Origin: Lepiota brunneoincarnata | Taxonomy: Eukaryota; Basidiomycota; Agaricomycetes; Agaricales; Agaricaceae | DNA length: 64,000 bases | Assembly (NCBI GenBank): GCA_023014365.1 | Contig: JAEBUN010000005.1 | Span: forward strand, 1,798,001-1,862,000 | Direction: 5' to 3' | Shown: one piece after another, positions 24,112 to 36,033 of the stretch | How the letters are laid out: the number at the start of each line of letters is the position of its first letter | How positions within the stretch are numbered: the first letter of the stretch is position 1 | Program-made: the position numbers and the translations under genes | Notes under the pieces: generated by a model | What the model saw: only the letters and a program-made list of their open reading frames with translations | Databases searched by the model: none | What the model was told of the DNA's origin: nothing

Positions 24112-24468
24112 ATGAACCTTCAAATACACTGCCTGCTCCCCTCCTTGCTTATCTCGCTACTTTTATATGCAGCAACACACTACCCACGAGCATTGCCACA
24201 AAATAACAAGACTGTTATCGTCTCCGGTCGCTGGGTTGGTCACCGCGCCTCAATCGGACTACCTCCCCTGCCCATCCTTGTGCTAACGCCTCTCATGCAC
24301 CAACCATCTGTCGCCAAACTCAGTTTCAATCTCCCTCCCAACTCGCGCTTTGGCTTGAGGGAAAAGCGGGCTTCTCAGGGTGTCTCTCCTCCAGAATACT
24401 CACAAGAACAGGTCCAAGAACTGTGGCTTTCCGATCTCAAGGGGATGGATGCGAGTGTTATTCCATAG
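24112..24468 (+). CDS. Doubtful small ORF, possibly secreted/membrane or a spliced microprotein
   Basis: The intronless reading from 24112 opens with a hydrophobic segment (residues 6-20) and has no recognisable family. An alternative reading starts at ATG 24167 and splices over an intron of about 85-100 nt ending AACTCAG at about 24329, with a CTAAC branch motif at 24281-24285. That would give a roughly 70-residue soluble protein with the same C-terminus, FGLREKRASQGVSPPEYSQE. It lies between the divergent DLD1 start and EAF1. The shared C-terminal part looks protein-like. The N-terminal choice is open, and the ORF may be spurious. Confidence 0.3.
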   Translation: MNLQIHCLLPSLLISLLLYAATHYPRALPQNNKTVIVSGRWVGHRASIGLPPLPILVLTPLMHQPSVAKLSFNLPPNSRFGLREKRASQGVSPPEYSQEQVQELWLSDLKGMDASVIP

Positions 24469-24618
24469 GCACATACCAAGCTGTCATCCGCCCAACGGTT
24501 ATTTGTATAAAATGAAATGTATAGAATAAATGATATTGCCAAACAACTCCATACAGGACATTTGGCAGGTCGGTTGAGCTTATCCCTTCCCCTTTCAATC
24601 CCGTGTTCTCTTCAGCTC

Positions 24619-27600
24619 ATGTCGGTCGTCTCCGCTGAATCCCTGGTAGAACAACGCGTAGCACAACTGGAGTATGCCCTCCCAATACATCTCTCTCTGC
24701 ATCCACATTGATCGTTTCTCCTTATAGAGTTATTTCGACCCGACGCAATGAACTCCTTCGCCAAATGTACCACATGATGCGACGGCGTAATAACGTTGGA
24801 TCCGTTCTGACATTGGACGAGACAGACGAGGGAGATCTTCAATCATTCTTGCAACGCCTTGACTATACCAATAAGTCCGTCGCTTCTAATACTCGCATCG
24901 TTAACCATCGTCTTCTAAGGTCTTACTCCCCAGTCCCAACACCGCTAGCATCATCAATTTTGACGAAACTGAAATAGTCTCTGAGCTTCAACAACAGCCG
25001 TTACCTTCGCCCCTTACGCCTTCTCTAACCCTCGATAAGAATCCTATGCGCCGCGCCACAAGAAGCCAAAGCCGTGCAACAGGCCTCACGAATTCCCCTT
25101 CACCAAGTCCTTCAAAGCATTCGGCGACACCTGTTTCGCTTGGCGTTATCAATCTTAGATCCCCTATAGGCCAAGACCAGACAAAGCTTCCTTTCGCGAA
25201 GGCTCTAGCACAGCAGAATATGGACATAGATGATGACAGGGACGAGCTCGACCTGATTGGCTCTCCACTATCAGATGAAGAGGTGACCAGCATTCTTCCT
25301 GCAACAAAAATCTTGTCTCCTGAGATTCACCAGGAGAGGAACCAGATTAAAGGCGTTGTAGAACATATTTCTCACTCAGACAGTGTCGAGAAAGATGAGC
25401 ACCCACCGACTCCCTTGTCGCCCAAATCCACTCCCACTTTTTTGAGTGAACCAATTGAAGCAAGCACCGAAGCTGCGGGTGGCGAAGCAGAGCTCGACGA
25501 GGTTGTGAAGGAGGAGGAGGAGGAGGACGCCATGGAGGTGGTTGTTGAGGAACCTAAGGATGAACTTACAACATTACCTACCACCCCAGGGCCTGTTGAA
25601 CCGGTCACTATCAGAACCCCGCCTCAAGTGGCTGTGGAACAACTTACCGATAAAACAAACGAAGTTTGTGAAGATTCGGACACGCCCACGAAAGAACCCC
25701 TTACAGATTTGGAGCATGATGTGGATGATACTTCGGAGGCCGAGGTCAGTCGAACGATTGACCGGCTTTCCTCTCTCCCGCCTGCTCATGCAACGATCGC
25801 CTCGCCCTCATTCGATCAACCTATCAAATCTTCCATTCCCTTGATACCTCTCGGATCCTCTTCTCCTATCCAACTAGCACAAATCCCCCGACCCCCGATC
25901 ATTATTCTTGCTCCCAATAAATCCGCGGACACGACCACCTTCACTTTCGACCAAGCTTCTTTCACCAGTCCTGAGCCACTTAGAACACCGAGCTCCCCTA
26001 TCAGTCAGCGCCATCAATTCAATCCAAATTATACCCTGCCGCCTTTGAAGTCCTTGCCCGTGGAATTTAGCCGTAAGGTGAAACAAAAACAGAGGAAGAA
26101 GGAGAGGGAGAGAAATGACGGTAAGAAGGATGAGTGGTTCCCAATGGGCTTCAACAGATGGTCAGCAGTTCTGAACGCGAATCCCGTATGGAAACGGGTT
26201 GCGCGTGCATCAAAGTGTTTAAGCACGCGTGAATGGGCGGTATGGCTTTATTATTTCCTGGTCTGTTGGTTTCCTCAACCCTTGCTCTAGGTCGCTATGA
26301 CCGAGCTCAAGTTGATACGGACGTTTGACCGTATTGAAACGTTGAAGGATGGTGGAAGGTGGAGCTTCAGACAACCTAAGAAGCAGAGAGGTGTTGGTGG
26401 TCTCATGAAGACTCATTGGGATTACCTTATGGATGAGATGGTAGGTTCCATCTTGGAATAAATCGGTTAGGGCTAAGCTTTGAACAATAGAGATGGATGC
26501 GAATTGACTTTCGGGAGGAGCGGCGATGGAAGCTGGCATTAGCTTACCACCTAGCGACCGCGGTCCTGGAGTGGCACGCTGCTGGCTCCTTGGAGGAGAG
26601 GGTCAAACGCGGCATATGCGTTTTGTGGAATCCTGCGTACGTCAAGACAGAGGCGCAACATGACGATCTGCAAAACGGCGGGGATTTGTCGGCAGATATC
26701 GATATTTCACAGGAACCTGACCATACCGAACCGGAAGCCAGCGCTTTGCTTGGAGTCAGCTATGGTTCGGATGAAGACGAAGACGAAGAGCGAGAAAAGG
26801 ATCAGCAGGATGTTGTTGACGCCCTTCAACCTCAAAGTTTGCTTGAAGACACTCTGGAAGCTCCAACGCAAGAAGAGATGCGCGTGGAGCAAGAAAAGAT
26901 AGTGGAACTCAAAACTGAAGAGACTGATGATACCACTGCTCTACAACTCGCTAGCGATAGGACGCAGCTAGACGCTCGATCAGCTGGTGCGGCTGTGGAC
27001 CAGTCGATGGCTGATCCTGTGGAACGGGATATCAAAGGAGCTACTACAGGCCTCAAATCAACCTCAAAGGACCCGGTACTGGGAACGAAAGCAAGCTCCA
27101 ACTCCAGTTCTAACAATGGCGACACCGATACTCCAGCGGTCTCTGTTAAATACTCCGCAAAGCAACTATATACCCCCTTGCGAGAACACATACTGGAAAA
27201 AGATCTGGATAAGCTATTCCTTGATCTTGACGATTTCCATATCACTCAGTCAGGCGAATCAAATGGTGGCAACAACGATTTTGTTCAACTCAATCTTCCG
27301 CCTGCTGATCTCTCGACGATCTTTCCGGAGCTTCAGCCTCTCGGCCTTTTGGACGTACCCTCTCTGGGCGGCAGCGGTCTCGAAGGGAGGAAGAAATCGG
27401 AAAAGCGGTCTGACAGGGACGATCCCAACAAGCGGGCTGAAGATACTACGTACACCAAACTTTTCCCCATCGGGCAGTTCATGTACGCGAAACCAACACT
27501 TATCGGACCTTTACAACCCTCCAAGAACTGGAAGGACGGGAAGTGGATGCCCGTGGATGAGGCCCCTGTGTACGTAGAGTATGAAGGACCCACGAGACCA

Positions 27601-29342
27601 CCCGAAGATGCGATGAGCGGTGAGCAACGCCAATTTCGAAGAACCACGATGAAGGGTACTAAGTATTCATAGAAATATTCGACAACCGGCTAAGCAATTC
27701 CACTGTAATCGCACAGCATCAATTGCTGGCCGCTGCCGCACGTGAGCGAGAAAAAGACAGGAAGCGCTCGAGCGAACATCAGTGGAGCGTCAACGACGAT
27801 ACGCTCCTTAAATCTCTGATTGACCGGTACCCCTATAACTGGCAACTAATTTCGGAAAGCTTCAACGCGACTCGGGTGACCACGCCAACAGATAAGCGGA
27901 CAGCTCGAGATTGTTTCGAGCGATGGAGGGAGAAATGGGCTCCAGATGTTCGGAGGCACCAGGAAGCCCAACAAGCTGTTGTGGCTAATGCGAATGAAGA
28001 GAACGCGGCCCCCCCCACTTCGCAGATGACCACAAGGGGAGTCAGGCGCTTAGCCTCAAGCATGGTGGCATCGCCAGTGGGCAATGGCTTTAATGGAAAC
28101 GAGCCGAAGAAGCGTAGGAGGCATATCCTTATCCAGGAGACCATACGGAAGTCTGTCAAGAAAAAGGCGGAGTTCCAGCAGAAAATGCTTGGTAGGTTTG
28201 GGCATCGTTCCCCTTCCAGGTGATGACGCCAGACGTTTATAGCCAATCAACGAAAGCCATCGGCCATTCACGAAACGCACGTGCCGTATAACAACATGCG
28301 GCACTATTCGCCGGCTGAGCTGAGTCGGATGAAGTCCGAAAAGGACACCAAAAACACGCAGGATATCCAACTAGCAAGAAGAAGACAAGAAGAGCTGGCT
28401 AGGGCTGCTTTACAGAGCCAGAGGCTAACCCCAGTCAGTATCCAGTCAGATCTTTCACTCGATCTACTGATTTGAACAGGTGAACGGGCCTCAGGCTCAA
28501 CAACAGTCTCTGGTACAACAACAGTTGCAGCAACAAACGGCCCTTCTTCAGCAAGCGCAACAAAACCAGCAGCAGCAAACACAACCCCAACAGCAAATCC
28601 AAACGGGCCAACAAACGCCTCAGCCGATCCCCGCGCAGCCTCAGCAAGCCGTGGCTGCTCAACCTGCAGCACAGCAAGCCCAACAAACTCAAGTTGCCAA
28701 TATCGCGCAGCGTCAACAGAATGTACTTTTGGCCAATCAGGCGTTGGGTAATATCCGAGGACAAGTGAATATATCCCGAATCAACTCACCAAGCTTCGCT
28801 GCAGGAGCCTCGCGCTTAACTCCCCAACAAATTTTGCAACTTCAGCAAGTCCAGCAGCAGGTTCGACCTGGCAGCCAGCCTGCGCAAGCCAGTCAGGTGG
28901 CAACTCATCAACTAGCGCAGGCGCAGGTGCAAGGGCAAATCATGGTTCCATCATTGAACGGGAACGGGGCAGTTTTGAATGGCTCTCACCTGGCAGCGTC
29001 TTTCGTCAATCGCGACTCGACATCATCGCCGGCACACATGTCACCGCCCCGTAAATCTGCGACGCCGACTAACATCAATTCGCCTCGGATAACAACGGAT
29101 CAAGTCCAACATGGCCAAGTTCAGATGGGGGTGGTACCCAATACACAGGTGGCTGGAAATATGATGGTTCGGCCTGCGTCAGGTATGAACTATTATAATA
29201 TTCCTGGCCTTACACAGGAGCAGATCAATACCTTGCGCCTGCAGATCATGGTGAGTTCTAATTTTCGTATACTTGGAGATCATTGGACTCATATTCTCAG
29301 CAGCAGCAGCAGCAGAATACGCAACAGGACAGTTCGGTGTAA
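24619..29342 (+). CDS. EAF1: NuA4 histone acetyltransferase scaffold subunit EAF1/VID21
   Basis: EAF1 is the platform subunit of the NuA4 histone H4/H2A acetyltransferase. Exon 1 (MSVVSAESLVEQRVAQLE) splices over 56 nt (24672-24727) to VISTRRNELLRQMYHMM. An acidic, Pro/Ser-rich region follows (25050-26030). The HSA domain is at about 26090-26640, split by introns (WFPMGFNRWSAVLNANPVWK, LMKTHWDYLMDEM, DFREERRWKLALAY). A conserved block has FPIGQFMYAKPTLIGPLQPS. The SANT/Myb domain is at about 27780-27960 (WSVNDDTLLKSLIDRYPYNW ... CFERWREKW). The tail is Gln-rich (28490-28900) and ends, after a small intron, in QQQQQNTQQDSSV. Order and length fit fungal Vid21/Eaf1. Confidence 0.92.
28495..28900 (+). 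repeat. Glutamine-rich (mixed CAA/CAG) coding tract in EAF1
   Basis: This stretch of EAF1 is dominated by CAA and CAG codons in mixed order, encoding interrupted polyglutamine. A further CAG run (about five units) opens the last exon at about 29301. Such tracts are common in NuA4 and Mediator subunits and tend to vary in length between strains. Confidence 0.75.
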
Positions 29343-30170
29343 CCAACTCAAACGGACAGACTAAAAGCCAAAAGTACTAATCATCGTTAATGTATTTTAT
29401 CAACAGGTTATGATGATTTTCTCATGCCATGTTTGCCATCGATACATATCTGAAGGCATCTGATTGGTTGAAGTGAGCGTTCCGATGAGGCGTAGCAGCC
29501 CTTCCGCATGAGACTGTCAAAGCCACTAGCAACGGTGATGGGGAACTATTTGCGACAAATGTGACAGGGATGTGAGAACATTAGGAGTCAATTCATGGAT
29601 TGTCTTATTATGATACTGTCGGGCATTTCGCTATCACGCCCAGAACAAGCGTATCTTCAACACAGCATTTGGCACACCGGGTAAAACGGCGAGTGATGAC
29701 CGAGGAGGGGTGCATGAGTCTTGTGCGGCAGGGATATCTAGTGTTAACCAAATCCGGGGATTGCGGGGTGGACAGGCCCTGCTGAGAGCTGCTGGATGTC
29801 AAGATACAGCAAACGAGCGCCCGACGTTGAGACAAGAAATATTGTGACGAAGGGGTGACATAACAGGTCACACGCCGAGCAGACTAACCCCGGCAGAAGC
29901 CCCTGGGATCAGGATCTTTGTTTCGTGACTTTTCACCGCCTTCAGCTCTTTTCTCCTCGTCCACCACCATCCTCCCTCTTTCCGTTCCTCATCCTCCTCC
30001 ACCTCCACCACCCCCGCCCTCTGCCCATTTCCTTTCCCTTTTTCTCAACCATCATTGGTTTGCCATCCTGATACATTTCCCCCTTAATCTTTCTCTTCAC
30101 CACACGCACTCTCCGCGCCCAACACACACACCCCCCCTACTACCACCAAGGTGCTTGTTGATTCAACACC
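29343..30170. other. EAF1-GH5 intergenic region with pyrimidine-rich leader
   Basis: From 29343 to about 29930 nothing is recognisable. From about 29935 to 30150 the plus strand is strongly C/T-rich (repeated TCCTCC, CCACC, TTTCC), as often seen in promoters and 5' leaders of highly expressed fungal genes. It sits directly before the GH5 start codon at 30171. Confidence 0.55.
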
Positions 30171-32954
30171 ATGGCTAGCGACCCATCTCGCAACATCCAC
30201 TATGACCCTCTCCCACTCACTACAGAAGACCAAACTACCACTGCACTCTACAATGCCCCTCCTTCACCAGACCCCCACACCTCATCTTTTCACACACCAG
30301 AAATGCGAACAGCCGACTTAGGCGGTCCCGATTCTATGATCCCCTCAGGAGCTGCTCCTCCCCGTTTCCTTGGCGCTGCCCTCTACGATGACCCCGCACT
30401 TCGTCCCCGTGAATCCTTTGCATCTTCGTTCAACACCGCGAACACTCACCCTAATTCTGAGTATAATTCGTCCGTATATGCTCTTAATGAGCAACCCGGG
30501 CGCTTTGAGGGCGCGTATCGTGATGACCCTCATGATAGTTACTATACCGACCAGAATGCGGTCCCAATGTCTCCTGTCGGACACTCGAGCAGGATGCTCG
30601 AGGAGAAGCGGGCTGTCTATGCTGCTCCTGCCACAAAATCCCGCAAAAAAATTATCATATTGGCTGTGCTCGCCGGTCTCATACTATTGATTCTTGCAGT
30701 CGTCATTCCTCTGTATTTCGCTGTGATCCGACCACGGTCGACGTCGGGAAACTCGAGCGGCGGTCCTAATGGCGATAATAAGCCCACTAGTACTTCCAGG
30801 CCCAACGACCCCCAGGCTCGTATCGTCACAGGCGGTGATGGTAGCGAGATTACTATGGAAGATGGAACCAAATTTATCTACCGCAACTCCTTTGGTGGTT
30901 ATTGGTACTATGACGAGGAAGACCCTTTCAACCATGGTGCTCGCGCCCAATCGTATTCTCCGGCTCTAAATGAAACCTTCCATTATGGTATCGACAAGAT
31001 CAGGGGGTAAGTAACGCTCGGAATCTGCAGATGACATCCCTATGCTTACTCAACCCCCTAGCGTCAACCTTGGTGGTTGGCTTGTTACTGAACCTGTATG
31101 TCTTCATTTCGCATGCTCCTTGCGCCACCATTGACCAGCTTTCTCTGTTGTAGTTCATGTGAGTGGCGAAACACAGTTAGATGTTGAAGGGCTTTAATCA
31201 GTGTTCAGATCCCCCGCTCTTTTCGAAAAGTATTTGGATAACTCTACGCCCGCCGTCGACGAATGGACACTAAGCCAAGCCATGCGTGCTGATACTACCG
31301 GTGGCGGCATCAACCAGCTAGAGGACCATTATAAGACATTCATCGTAAGTGCCTGTGACCCTCCCCGGCTACTCTATCTAAACCCATCACAGACTGAAAA
31401 AGATTTCGCGGAGATTGCTGGCGCTGGCCTCAACTATGTTCGAATCCCTATCGCTTTCTGGGCCGTTGAGACTCATGACGGCGAACCCTACTTGGCACAT
31501 GTTTCCTGGCAGTGAGTCTCGTGCACATTACCCTAAAGTAGTTCTCTGACCAGTACATGTAGATACTTCTTGAAAGCCATCAAGTGGGCTCGCAAATATG
31601 GGATCCGAATCAACCTCGACTTGCATGCTCTACCTGGTAGCCAGAATGGATGGAATCATTCTGGTAAACTCGGAAACATCGGTGTTCTCAACGGTCCCAT
31701 GGGCTACGCAAACGCTCAGCGCTCCCTCGATGTCATCCGTGTCTTGGCCGAATTCATTTCGCAGCCCCAATATAAGGATGTTGTGACCATGTTTGGAATC
31801 GTTAACGAACCTTTTGCTCCTACCATGAGTCAGGATGCACTCACCCGATTGTAAGTCCCTGTTCCCCTACAAGGTGATTGTGCGATGAATTTCATGACCC
31901 TCACAGCTACATGGAAGCATACAAAATTGTTCGGAATGCGGGTGGAACGGGCGAAGGAAAGGGACCCTACATCTCAATTCACGATGGATTTCTGTCCCGT
32001 TCCCAGTGGGTTGACGTGATGCCTAACGCAGACCGTCTTACACTTGACTCTCATCCTTATATCTGCTTCAACGGTCAATCAGACGCCCCAATGTCGACAT
32101 ACCGTAATGTCCCTTGCGAGAACTGGGGCGCTGCCGTCAACACTTCGATGAAGGACTTCGGCCTCACAAATGCCGGAGAGTTCAGCAATGCTGTCACCGA
32201 CTGTGGCCTCTGGCTCAATGGAGTGAATTTGGGAATACGCTACGAGGGAACCTATGCCGGCGGCGGGCCTCGAGTAGGCAGCTGCGAAACTTGGACAGAC
32301 TGGACAAAGTATGATCAAAAGATGAAGGACGACATCAAGAACTTTGCTTTGTCAAGCATGGATGCCCTTCAGGTAATCTTGCAAAATATTTCTTTTATCT
32401 TGCTTGCCTGACACTTGAGACAGAATTACTTCTTTTGGACTTGGAAGATTGGCAACTCGAGTCGCTCAGGCAAGGTTGAAACACCCGCATGGTCATATCA
32501 ACTCGGTCTTGAGCAAGGATGGATGCCGAATGACCCACGCGAAGCGACCGGCGTATGTGGTAACTCCAACCCATGGCAACCACCCCTCCAGGCTTGGCAA
32601 ACTGGTGGTGCTGGTGCAGGAAATATCCCACCTAGTGTTACTGCTTCATTGGCATGGCCACCCGCAAGCATTAACAATGCAGGCGCAATCACCCTTCTCC
32701 CATCTTACGAACCGACTGGCCCTGTCCCAACATTGCCACCGCCTACACTCACCCCCCCCAGTGGCTCAAAGGCCACACCAACCGTGAATATGGGTAACGG
32801 ATGGAACAATCCTTCCGACACCGCCGGAGCGCCTGCAGAGATCCCGGGATGCACATACCTCGATCCTTGGGTCAACCCTACAGCAGCTCCCCCTTCGCCG
32901 TTGTGTGCTGGAGCTCCCGCGCCTGCACCTGTTGTTACACCTGCACCTGCATGA
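30171..32954 (+). CDS. Membrane-anchored GH5 exo-1,3-beta-glucanase (glucan 1,3-beta-glucosidase)
   Basis: It would trim beta-1,3-glucan in the cell wall. The protein is type II: an acidic, Pro/Ser-rich cytosolic N-terminus (residues 1-160), the basic flank KSRKK, one membrane helix (IIILAVLAGLILLILAVVIP, about 162-186), a Gly/Ser linker, then the GH5_9-like catalytic domain. Catalytic features are NLGGWLV at the first strand, IVNEPFAP with the acid/base Glu (about 31800), HDGFLSRSQW, and GEFSNAVTDCGLWLNGV with the nucleophile Glu (about 32180). The C-terminal end is a Pro/Thr-rich tail closing PAPAPVVTPAPA. Several 50-60-nt introns split the catalytic part. The family resembles yeast Exg1 and the membrane-bound basidiomycete glucanases. 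Confidence 0.93.
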
Positions 32955-33561
32955 GACATAGAGTGAGGGGCCTCGTATTGAGCAACTTATCCTATTGCCG
33001 CTGTATTATTCCATTGGTTCTGGACGGTGATACGTTGGGTTTGTTTGTTACCGATATATCCTTTCTTCCCTACACGGACTTTGAACTAGCCTAGTAACTA
33101 CCACGCACTCTTTTGAACTATTTGAACTAGTTGACCCGCCTCCAATCCCTGAATATTTGAATCCTCATAACGACGAGCTACTCGGCCCTTGGTTTTACGA
33201 GAAAATAACAAGACTAAACCAGCCAGAGAACAGCATAGAATTGGAACCAGAGGTCGCTGCGAGCAGCGAAGACCTCACTAGTTGATGTGTGAACCTTGGG
33301 CCTCGTGAGCGAAAGACATTTGGCGGTTCTCGATTTCCATCTCGCTGTTTCACACCCTGTTTAAAACACTTCAGTGTTCCAGCCAGCTATGAACAACCTC
33401 CATCGTGCGAGGAGTCGACATCAACAGGTGAGTCAAAACGTGCTCCCCAAAGCGGGTTCGGTGTGGGACCAGGGTGGGGATCTCAAAGTCCATTAGATAT
33501 TCTGTTGATAACTAGTTTACAACTAGGGCATATGTTGCATGTCCACCAGCCTCCCTTCCTT
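32955..33561. other. Intergenic region between GH5 and NmrA-like genes (convergent)
   Basis: These 607 bp separate the 3' ends of two convergent genes. Apart from the imperfect hairpin listed separately, I see no gene. The short open frames here and over the next gene are shadows of the NmrA-like gene. Confidence 0.5.
33250..33276. repeat. Imperfect inverted repeat (possible hairpin) in 3' flank
   Basis: GAGGTC at 33250-33255 is matched by GACCTC at 33271-33276, and inside them GCTG pairs with CAGC. The small hairpin lies between two convergent genes, so it could form in either 3' untranslated region. Its role is unknown. Confidence 0.4.
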
Positions 33562-34672
33562 TCACGAGTCAATCGCATTCGCCACACCCTCCGCCTTGAG
33601 TTTGGAAACAAGTTCCTTGACCAGGACACTAGCTTTAAGCCACTCTCTGTAAGTCTTTGCCTGAGGATAGATGGACAACGTCTGATCCTTGTCCTACGAA
33701 AGATGTCAGTGCACCCAGTCCGTGCCTGAACCTGTGCTCCTAAGGATACTTACACGAACACCGCTGCCGGGGCCAGCACGCATGACATATTCCCAGGAGA
33801 GATACATCAACTCGGCCGCAGGGTGATCGGCGTGTCGCGAAGCTTCGAACTGTTCTTGGGTAAGTTCCAGAGACAGAAAGGCTTTCTCTCCTGCGACCTC
33901 GCTAAACTGTTTGACGATGTCGTGAAGGGTGAGGTAGTCGACGACAATTTTTATGCGCTTTCCTGTTTGAAAATGAGTAATGTTGACCACTGCAATGCTC
34001 CAGTTCTAACCTTTGTATGTCTCAGGTTCACGGAACGCGGGAACAACCCACGCACCGTGCTCGGTAACACTATAGGCAAAGATGGGAACATCAGGGAGAA
34101 AACCAACGCTCCAATGGAATCCTTTATCGACGTCGTACTGTGGCGCAAAGAAGCTCGTCCAGAAATTCTCATAGTACATTGGAATGTGGACAAAAGTATA
34201 GGGAATTCCTGCCCCGATTATGCGGTCCTCGATGAGAGCCTTTGAGGTCCAGCTGATAGCACGACACTCGCCCTCACGGCCCTCCACAGTGGACCATACG
34301 AGATGCTTGGCGCCAACCGCTTTGGCAGCATCAACGATGTTTTTACCGTGGAGCTGCTCCAGATCGTACCCGTGCTCATAAAATTGTGTGATGCCGTAAA
34401 TGCCCCATGCACCCGAGAAGGCTCGGATGGTTTCATCAAGGGAACTCAAGTCGGCTTTGACGACTTGGACTCCTTTGGCAGCAAGTGCGCGAGCTGCTTC
34501 GGATTCGGGGTTCCTTGTGATACCTCTTACTGTGAAGAGCCCAGCGGGTTCGCGAAGGAGGAAACTAACAACAGATCCGCCTTGTCTTCGTGCAGGTTAG
34601 AGCTGAGAGCGAGACGCCGACCCTTGGAACTTACTGTCCAGTGGCTCCAGTGACGACAATCAGCTTCGGCAT
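33562..34672 (-). CDS. NmrA-like NAD(P)-binding Rossmann-fold protein
   Basis: NmrA-like proteins are atypical short-chain dehydrogenases. Some are redox-sensing regulators and others are reductases. The start at 34672 gives MPKLIVVTGATGQ with the GATGxQG nucleotide-binding motif split by an intron. GITRNPESEAARALAAKGVQ and VVKADL follow in the usual order, then GVYGIT-like AWGIYGITQF, KHLVWSTVEGR and a C-terminal substrate-cap region ending AEGVANAIDS. The stop is at 33562-33564. At least four exons are evident. The length of about 300 residues is typical. The Tyr-x3-Lys catalytic pair of classic SDRs is not evident, in line with NmrA members. The ligand or substrate is unknown. Confidence 0.88.
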
Positions 34673-34801
34673 GACTCCTGTACAATTATTACTATGATGG
34701 GATGTCCGAGGGACTTTGGGCAAGCGGAGGGTGAGGGAGATTCTTTCGTATCCTGAGAGGTTTCTATGGTCCTTTTTATTGCGCGCAGATCTACCAGTAT
34801 T

Positions 34802-34818
34802 TGGAAACCCGGTTTCCA
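34802..34818. repeat. 17-bp palindrome, copy 1
   Basis: TGGAAACCCGGTTTCCA is a perfect palindrome except for its central base, extended by one T/A pair on each side. A second copy with the complementary centre lies at 35602-35618. The flanking sequences do not match each other beyond the palindrome. Confidence 0.7.
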
Positions 34819-35601
34819 ATGAATACCCCTGCTGACGGACAGCACCGATAGTTCGGAGTCCCTACTGCCCGTATGTCGGCCGGCCTGTTTCGTCTTGGCT
34901 CCTTACTAATTGCTAAGTTAACAAGCCAATCAAGTAGCGCCCTAGTAGCAGGCTCATTGCACATTTATATAACCGAGAGTATTTGTAGAACGACTCTTGA
35001 CATCATGCATAAATGCCTAAGTTACCTGAGGGCAAATGAAATCATGATTCATGAATTATACAAATGATGCAATGCGCTTACTGTGTCTGCTGGTCGCCAT
35101 CTTGCATTTCCATGGTTATATGAGATTCCCTTCTTTCCAGGTCAGCCCGGTAGGAAGTTGAGACCTAGCTTACATGTCAACCGCTGATTTCGCGCACATA
35201 GAATACTGCACAAATCGCACCTGAGTATCCATTAAACTTGACATGACACATGCCTGAAGATTTGGGTGAGGCGATTTGAGAGCAAAGTCTGAGTCCCCGA
35301 CTTGCGAGACAATATGTAGGCAGATCAGGCACAATTTGAGAATGCGTCCCAGGCTAGCAGCTCAGTGGGAGGGGGTGGAGTGGTAGGCAATGGGCCAAAT
35401 GCAAAAGCACCTCCTCAAGCCACCAACCGGCCCATGGTGGGTTGTCGGTCCCCCAAGCACCTGTTCTCGGGTAGTGCTCTGGCTATGATGTGGCACACAG
35501 TGGAGTATGGGAGCGCATCCCAGGTCTCTTGGGACAGCCAAGCCACCACTTGCTGCATTGTGGCAGCCACTATTTCGGCGTTGCCCTCCCGATCCGGCTG
35601 G

Positions 35602-35618
35602 TGGAAACCGGGTTTCCA
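35602..35618. repeat. 17-bp palindrome, copy 2 (inverted relative to copy 1)
   Basis: TGGAAACCGGGTTTCCA is the exact reverse complement of copy 1 and lies 783 bp further on. The pair could be ends of a small non-autonomous element or two binding sites for the same dimeric factor. Confidence 0.7.
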
Positions 35619-36016
35619 GATAGAATTATCCCATCTTTGGGCGAGACGGTTAGTCCTATGAGACACTGGCCGTAAGTTGGTTCCTGTGTGAACGCTTATA
35701 CCTTTGACATTTCAATGGGTCTCACGAGTGCTTGGGTATGTTAGGTTAGTACGCTGGTTATCATAATTCAGGGTGGCTGCAGAAAATTTATAAGTGAAGC
35801 AGTAGTCTGAAGAGGACAATTCGCTCGACGATGAAACAGTCTGCACGACACACTAACCATGCAAGCTGCAACATCCACGCAACGAAAGGCGGGTTTGTGA
35901 CCATACTGCATCTTCGGACCCTATTTGGACCCTGGTTGGACCTGGCTCCACACAAATTTTGATGCGATTACAGTCCATGGGTTTGTTGAAAGCAGAAGGA
36001 TTCCAACCTCGCTTTC

Positions 36017-36033
36017 GGGGGGGGGGGGGGGGG
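36017..36033 (+). repeat. Poly-G run of 17 bases
   Basis: Seventeen consecutive G residues lie in the gene-poor interval upstream of the DUF6533 gene. Runs of this kind can form G-quadruplexes and are prone to length error in sequencing. Confidence 0.85.

Noticed and set aside
33289..33729. 146-codon plus-strand frame
   Set aside because: It overlaps the last exons of the NmrA-like gene on the opposite strand and shows no protein features.
35415..35666. 83-codon minus-strand frame as a possible transposase fragment
   Set aside because: It lies between/over the palindromes but has no DDE, HTH or other transposase motif that I can see.
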